This document shows positions 23,601 through 31,400 of a stretch of DNA of 64,000 nt, in pieces. Position numbers and translations under genes: made by a program. The stretch covers positions 1,521,001 to 1,585,000 of the forward strand of contig NC_134571.1 in NCBI RefSeq assembly GCF_050947875.1, read 5' to 3'. The DNA comes from Dermacentor variabilis. Lineage: Eukaryota > Arthropoda > Arachnida > Ixodida > Ixodidae. The notes under the pieces were generated by a model. It was not told the origin of the DNA and ran no database searches. It saw only the letters and a program-made list of their open reading frames with translations. Numbering within the stretch: position 1 is the first letter of the stretch; every line of letters starts with the position of its first letter.

Positions 23601-25335
23601 TGTCGTTAGACACATTGCTCATGTCATAGCCATTACTAGTAATTACAAGTCATTTCAGTCATTAGTCATTACTGCTCACTCGTAAGCATATCTAGTCATT
23701 CTAATCATCACGGGATAGTCAAGCAAACGAGGTCACTCACGAGTTGCGGCAGGTACTCCAGTCCGGCAGGTTCGAGTCCGGCGTCAGAGTGAGGGAGTCT
23801 CCCCCGGTGGCATTGTTTTGTACCTTTTTACCTGGGCGAAGGGAATGTCCTCCTCGGCCGTCAGCTACCTGCCCGCGAGCCGGGGAGGAAGCGTGCGCGC
23901 CCAGGTAAAAAGGTACGAAACAGTGCCACCGGGTGAGACCACCCTCTCTCTGACGCCGGACCCCTAACCTGCCGGACTGGAGTACCTGCTGCAACCCGTG
24001 AGTGACCTCGTTTGCCTGACTATCCCGGGCAACGAGGCCAGCCTATTTATTACTATTACAGAGAGAACGTCCCTCTGCCAGTGTTCTTTATTGCTGGTAG
24101 CAATAAACCTTATTACAGTTGACACAGCTGGTTGCCTTATTCGTTCGAACCCAACGTAGCCTAGATTCCCACGCTACAGGTTGGGGAGTAACACAAAGTG
24201 ACTGCGTCGGGCTAGATCCAGAGCTTGCCTTCAGCCCTAGCCGCACACACAATACTGAGCGATATGTTGCCAGCTGCACCAAATGCCAGCGTTGCAAGTG
24301 ATCCACAAACACACAGCATGGTCGCCTTCAGCTAGTTTCGCCTTCCAGCACCCCTTTCAAACAAGTTGGTATAGAGCTGCTGAGCCCCTTCCCACAATCC
24401 TGCAGTGGCAATCGGATTATTGTATGTGTAGACCACCTGACCGGCTATTGTGAGATGACAGCTCTGCCATCGGCAACAGCAACAGAAGTTTATCTTTTCT
24501 TGCTATATTCCATCATTCTCTGACATGGGCCTCCTTGCATTATAATCAGCGATTGTGGGAGACAATTTACCGCAGACGTTGTCAAAGAGACCCTTCGTCT
24601 GTGTTCATCTAGCTTCTGTCATTCGACGCCATACCATCCACAAACTAATGGTCTGGTTGAACAGACAAACAGAACGCTTGCCAACATGCTATCCATGTAT
24701 GTCGATTCCGCACATAAGAACTGGGACAGTATCCTTTTGTCATCTATGCATTCAACACCGCAAGACATGAGACCACCGGTTACTCACCGTTTTTCTTTCT
24801 TTATGCTCGTCCGCCTCACCACACGCTTGACATCATGTTTCCTTACTTCACTCATGACAGTGGCTCTATTACCAAGATCCCCTGACGAGCAGAAGTGCGA
24901 TGCCTTGCTCGGTTACGCACCCTGGCTTCACAGGACTGGTCAAAGATCCGCTACGACAGCCGTTGCCTACATGTATATTTAGATCCTGGTGATCTTGTGT
25001 AGCTCTGGACGCTTTTACAGAAGCACGGCTTGTGCCAGAAGTTCTTGGCCCACTATGTAGGGTCCTATGTCAACGCCTCAGCATGCCTCACAAACAGGAG
25101 ACACTTAGCCAAAACCAAAGTCACACACGTTGCCTGCCTGAAGCCCTACAATCCATTTGCAACTGACTGACTTGCCTGGCAGGCTTTGTCTGCCAATGGG
25201 AAAATGTCACAAGCTCTCATAACAGGGGGCAGAAAGAGTGAGAATGACCATGGAGAAGGGGAATAGATAAGGATGATGACATTCAGCTGGTTGCCTCTGG
25301 ACCAGACCTGAAAAACGCCAACCATCCTATATATG

Positions 25336-25401
<66 letters not shown>

Positions 25402-28400
25402 TCCTGGCAATATATATATATATTGCCAGGAGGCAAAAGTCAGCTACAAGCGTTCCTGACTTAGCTTGGCCTAACTTGACTCAGCTAGTGTAAGTTATAC
25501 CCTTGTCAAGCGGGCAAGTTAAGTGCACTTACGGAGAGTGGACTCGGTTTTAGGTGCACTCTCCCAAATCTAAACGTTGCAAGCGGAGTGTACTCAGAAA
25601 AGAGTGCACTCCGGTCGGAGTGCAAAGCCTCGCTGCCAGCGATTTCAAGAATACAAAATGTAATGCATAGAAAAAGGACACAGAAGTTCATTCTAGCTGC
25701 TGAACAGCTTTTAACAAAATAATCAGAACTCGCGGATATTCTGGTCTAGCAGGATCAAATGCCACCTTGTCACGTCACACACCACCATATTATTCCGGAT
25801 TAGCTAGGCATTCATCTTGGCCGGCCTTGACTTGTAACGCTCTTATGATAAAAATATTTTCGTTTTTTGTTGAGTAAATATAGATTAAGATTGTTTTTTA
25901 TTTATAATACAAATAAAGCAATCACTTTTTATAAAGTTTTTTATTTTAATCAACCTTTTCAAAAAACATTATTTTCGTCTGTCGCCATTTTTTTTTCCGT
26001 GCGAGTGTGCTCTGTTTTACTGTTTAGCACTGTGTAACCTAAAGTGTCACTCAAGGTCCTGAAGTACACTCCCAGTAAGTGCACTTAAGTTGCCTGCTTG
26101 ACAGAGGTATTAAGCTCAAGATTAGATGTCTTTTGTACAGCTTAGATTAAATGTCTTGAATACTTCTGTTGTAAGACCTGATGGAGACATACAGGCTATA
26201 GTATGCATTTTGAAAGTCGATCTCCAAGTGTTACAAGCAAAATTTGTGCACATTCTTTTTACCACCGGCTTGAAACAATTCCTTCGACAACGCCATCAGT
26301 GGAATGATAATATTGGTATGTTATCGTTATATGACAGCACTACGCAAAATATAATAATCAACCAGTGTACTTCAATGTTTATGCGCGAGACGACTTCGCA
26401 AGGCTCACTGTAAGTTATACAGTGACAGCATGCATTCCAATCTCTGCCAATTCAAATCCACCTTGTCAGCCCAAACTGAAAGCCGGGCCATAGTTTCGTG
26501 TGCCCTTGATGGCAGTACACAAAAGCTTCCAATAAAAATATGACCAATTACTGTGTAATTAAAGAAAGTGTTAATAAAAACATTTTGAATTAATTTTCAC
26601 AGGCTAATATAACATGGCGTGGTGCAACAGTTGGTGCGCAATTGTGGCTTGGCCGCTTGCATGCATTGCCTCTGGTGCCTCCGCCTGGCTTCTGCGCTTT
26701 CTAACGAGTTCAACAGGTCAGTTTCGTGCACACGTTGCATGATCGCGTTGTTTGTGTGTTTCTGTGTTGAAGGTGCAGCTTCATTTGAGTAAGCGATGAA
26801 AGTTATTACCTCTTTTGAAAGCTCTGTTGCACAGTTTTAGCACCATGACCAATTTGGTTAATTGTTCCACATTACTTACTGCATGTCAGTTACTCTTTCA
26901 AATTTCCTCACGGCATGTCCAATGTCACGGACACAACTTAATAAACTCATCTAGTTGAGATTACATTTTAGTTGGTGTAGGATTATTGAATGCTGTTAGC
27001 AATGATTGTCTGTGCTAAAATTGTTACATCGGGAACCGCTTCTCACTGAGTTGCCGCAGTTTCCTCATGGTCGAAGATTGCCAACTTTTTAAGCTGGTGC
27101 TGTAATTATATAAACTTGAGCTATACCATTCTTTTCACATATATTACTTCATTCACGGTCCTAGGACTGCATCACGATGGGAATAACATATCTGCGTCCC
27201 TCCAACTGATTGCATCGAGACGTAAACACATGCATTTTATATATGTCCACTGCGTTTATCTTGTGATGGAGAATAAAAAAAAGGTCCACCTCCATTCCAC
27301 CCTGTGAAAGTGGATGTACAGCGAAGCTGGTGTGGACATTAGGCAAGTACAGCCAGCCCAACTGACATTAAATGACGTTACACAAGCACCACCACCACCA
27401 AAAGAGATGTATGTCATGCGCACATGCACGCATGCGGAAGTGCAGCATAAATCCTTATTCTCCTAGGCCATTCGCCAAGTGCAATTGCCTTATTGAGCTA
27501 ACTTAACGTTTAAAAGTAAATTGCATCAGAAAATGTGTAAAGTACGGCTTACACTCAAGCTGCAGACGTAATAGCTTTGGATTGTAATATCAATATACAA
27601 GAAAACATAATTCTGTTACCCGGAAACTGAAGCCCTTTTCCAGCTGCAGTTTGAGGTCTATCCTCATTCATCCTTTGCTTAAATGATATTGCGCGACATA
27701 AAAACGACACGGACGTGAAAGAAGACGACACACCAAGCGCAAACTTTCAACTAAGTTTATTGTGCCACTGCGTCATTTTATACATGGCAGGCAACGTAGA
27801 TCGCGCATGCGCTTACAAGGAAATGAAGTGCAAAGTCATGTAACATGGTTACGTGTCATGTGACGCCGCGTCCAAGTAACGTAATTCTTTTTCTGTGAGA
27901 GCCAGAGACGGGAAGCTAACACACGCATCACCCAATTTCGCGATCATCTGCGCCTCAGATATCTCACGGATGAGCTGCGTTCTGCCACGGGAAACAATCG
28001 TGCATTGATCCTCAAGAGGCTTGCACCCATGATCGCGACAGTGGATCGCCAAGAAACCACCCGAGCCGTTTTTCACATTGTTGCTGTGTTCGCGGAGCCG
28101 ATCATTGAGGCAACGCCCAGTTTGTCCGATATATTTCTTCCCACATGAAAGCGGGAGGTTGTACACCACCCGGTGTACACAGTCGACAAACTTTTTTCGG
28201 TGATGCTTTCTGCACTTATCGGAAGGGACGGCATTTGGATCAGTCAGCCTGCAAAGCTTGCCGAGCTTGTCGGGAGCAGAAAAAACAACTCTTACGTTCG
28301 CCCTTTGGGCAATCTTTTTCAAGTTGTGGGCTATCCCGTGCATGTATGGTATGACACTTACTTTAGGGCGTATGCCAGGAGGGGCATCGGCAACTGACTT

Positions 28401-31400
28401 CTGCGTGCTGGATCGCGTTTCTCTTAAGATGCGTTCCGCGACAGACACTAGCACCACCCTAGGATATCCAGCCAGGGACAACCGTAATGTTTGCGCTGCT
28501 AAGCTTGCGTCCACAACATGACAGCAAGACTTGCTAAGGGCATTCTTGAAGCACAAACTGATAATGGCCCGCTTAACAAGCTTAGAATGTGCGGACGTAT
28601 ACGGCAGAAGTGGTTTGTTGGCTCGCGGCTCATACGACCAACACGTGTGGCTGTCCTGAAAGTTCAGGCGAAGATCAAGGAAACGAAGAGACCTATCTAC
28701 CGGCATCTCATGAGTAGTTTGAAGGGGGACTAAGCACTTCTGAAACGTTTCTAACGCTTTCTTACTTTCCAGAATGAAGGCATCAGAAGAGCAGTCAATG
28801 AAAATTAAAAAGTCATCAACGTATCTAAATGTTTTAAAAACTGCAGTGCCTTGCACTTGTAAAGAAATGTCATGGTCTAAACAGGATAAAAACAAGTCAT
28901 TAAGAATGGGAGCAATGCAAGAGCCAATACAAACTCCGCTCTTCTGCAAAAAACATTGGTTATCCCAAGTGATAAAGGTGGAATTAAGATAAATCTGTAA
29001 AAGTTCTAAAAATTGACTGCAAGACATGCCGGCCTCATTCTGGAAGGAAACAGCACCATACTTATCAATACATTGCTCGACACAGGACAGTACGCTTCTA
29101 TGCGGCAAGGAATAATAAAGATACTTTACATCAATAGAAAACGCCTGAAGACCACGGTCAGAATGTGACTTCAAAAAATCAATCACAGTATGTGAGCTCT
29201 TAACGAGGAAAGGGTGTTGGTCGTATGAGCCGCGAGCCAACAAACCACTTCTGCCGTATACGTCCGCACATTCTAAGTTTGTTAAGCGGGCCATTATCAG
29301 TTTGTGCTTCAAGAATGCCCTTAGCAAGTCTTGCTGTCATGTTGTGGACGCAAGCTTAGCAGCGCAAACTTTACGGTTGTCCCTGGCTGGATATCCTAGG
29401 GTGGTGCTAGTGTCTGTCGCGGAACGCATCTTAAGAGAAACGCGATCCAGCACGCAGAAGTCAGTTGCCGATGCCCCTCCTGGCATACGCCCTAAAGTAA
29501 GTGTCATACCATACATGCACGGGATAGCCCACAACTTGAAAAAGATTGCCCAAAGGGCGAACGTAAGAGTTGTTTTTTCTGCTCCCGACAAGCTCGGCAA
29601 GCTTTGCAGGCTGACTGATCCAAATGCCGTCCCTTCCGATAAGTGCAGAAAGCATCACCGAAAAAAGTTTGTCGAGTGTGTACACCGGGTGGTGTACAAC
29701 CTCCCGCTTTCATGTGGGAAGAAATATATCGGACAAACTGGGCGTTGCCTCAATGATCGGCTCCGCGAACACAGCAACAATGTAAAAAACGGCTCAGGTG
29801 GTTTCTTGGCGATCCACTGTCGCGATCATGGGTGCAAGCCTCTTGAGGATCAATGCACGATTGTTTCCCGTGGCAGAACGCAGCTCATCCGTGAGATATC
29901 TGAGGCGCAGATGATCGCGAAATTGGGTGATGCGTGTGTTAGCTTCCCGTCTCTGGCTCTCACAGAAAAAGAATTACGTTACTTGGACGCGGCGTCACAT
30001 GACACGTAACCATGTTACATGACTTCGCACTTCATTTCCTTGTAAGCGCATGCGCAATCTACGCTGCCTGCCATGTATAAAATGACGCAGTGGCACAATA
30101 AACTTAGTTGAAAGTTTGCGCTTGGTGTGTCGTCTTCTTTCACGTCCGTGTCGTTTTTATGTCGCGCAATATCATTTAAGCAATGGATTACCAACTTGCC
30201 CGGAATGCTGCTCTCATTCATCCTTACTCTCGTAGGCCCTTTGCCTGGCACAAATGCGTTATTGAACTAATTTAATTTGTCAAAGCCCATTCTGTTCATG
30301 AGACAAGCTGACTTTGAAGGGTAGTGTGCAAGCTTGAAAGCTGTGTTTAAAGATGAGTGTGAGTGTCAGCCAGCAGCAGAGACACTCAAGCAATCATGGT
30401 GGTTGTCTTCATCGTCTTCTTCAATGGAAAAGCAAAGGAGCATGTCTGCTTCACTAAAGCTGTTACAGTGGTTTCGTAGGCTTTTCTCTGACGCACATCA
30501 GCAGCACACACTTCCAGCAGCTTGTAGCAATGCAAGTTCAAAGCTTGCACCTATCTGCTCCGGCAAGCTGATAGGAGGCACAAAGGGAGATGGCACACCA
30601 ACATGACAGCCGCCTGGTTGAAGAATTGCAGTTTGCGAGCGGGTTAGAAGTCAGCATGTTGCCTTAAGCTTAGTGTTCAGTTAGTTTTTATACAGAAAAT
30701 TAAGCTACACTGATGTTACTAAGTGAGCCTCATTTAGTATGCTTACATCTCAATAATATCAAATGTTGGTTCTATATAAGAATTCAGTGCATGGCATGGG
30801 ATTAATATTTTATCTTCGGATTCTAAACCCTACATACATCAGTTTTGACAATGGCCAGATAGCTTCCAAGGACCATCTATGCATGCTGTTGTGACATCAT
30901 GCTTTACTGTGGTCATAGGGAAACTTGTATACATTTTGATGGATTATACTTTAGACACAATAAATTTTGGGAACCCTAAGTAAAGCATGACATGCAGTCA
31001 TTGCAGTTGTAATTGATGTTCAGGGCCATTTGCTTGCAAGATGCAAAGTAAAGGAAAGCTATAATTTTCTCGGGTAAGCAAAGTAAGCCTTCATATGTAA
31101 GTTCTACACATAGTCTAATAAACAGCTTGCCAAGACTTCCCCAAGGTGAATGCGAAGGGAGAATTAACTTGACTTCAGGAATGCTTGTGGAGTTCTAGAA
31201 TGAGGGATACACTTCAGCCTTACCTGTTTGATGCCAGCCAGTTCACCAAGGTCTGTGATGACGCAGCCAATGTAGATGACAGCCCAGCAGACACCATGGG
31301 TAGCAGGAAGTGTCCTCCAGAGAGGAGAACCCTCCTCGATGGCCCACAGAGTGTGACTGTCTACTGGCAGCCACAGCAGAATCAGGAGCTAAAACAGTGT

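Larger units (their letters stand above)
27676..30184. mobile_element. Inverted dimer of a Penelope-like element
   Basis: The arms at about 27676-28644 and 29214-30184 are nearly identical reverse complements, with 569 bp between them. Each arm carries the 3' half of the element (end of RT, GIY-YIG endonuclease, 3' terminal sequence); the left copy also contains the middle of the RT in the spacer. The outer ends are the element 3' ends, so the copies are head to head. The near identity implies recent formation. Confidence 0.88.

Noticed and set aside
23075..23705. CRISPR-like array
   Set aside because: Repeats and spacers are both built from the same AGTCATT word; it is a eukaryotic minisatellite.
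27600..30260. Hammerhead ribozyme in Penelope-like ends
   Set aside because: The CUGAnGA and GAAA core motifs were looked for near the ends of the dimer and not found together.
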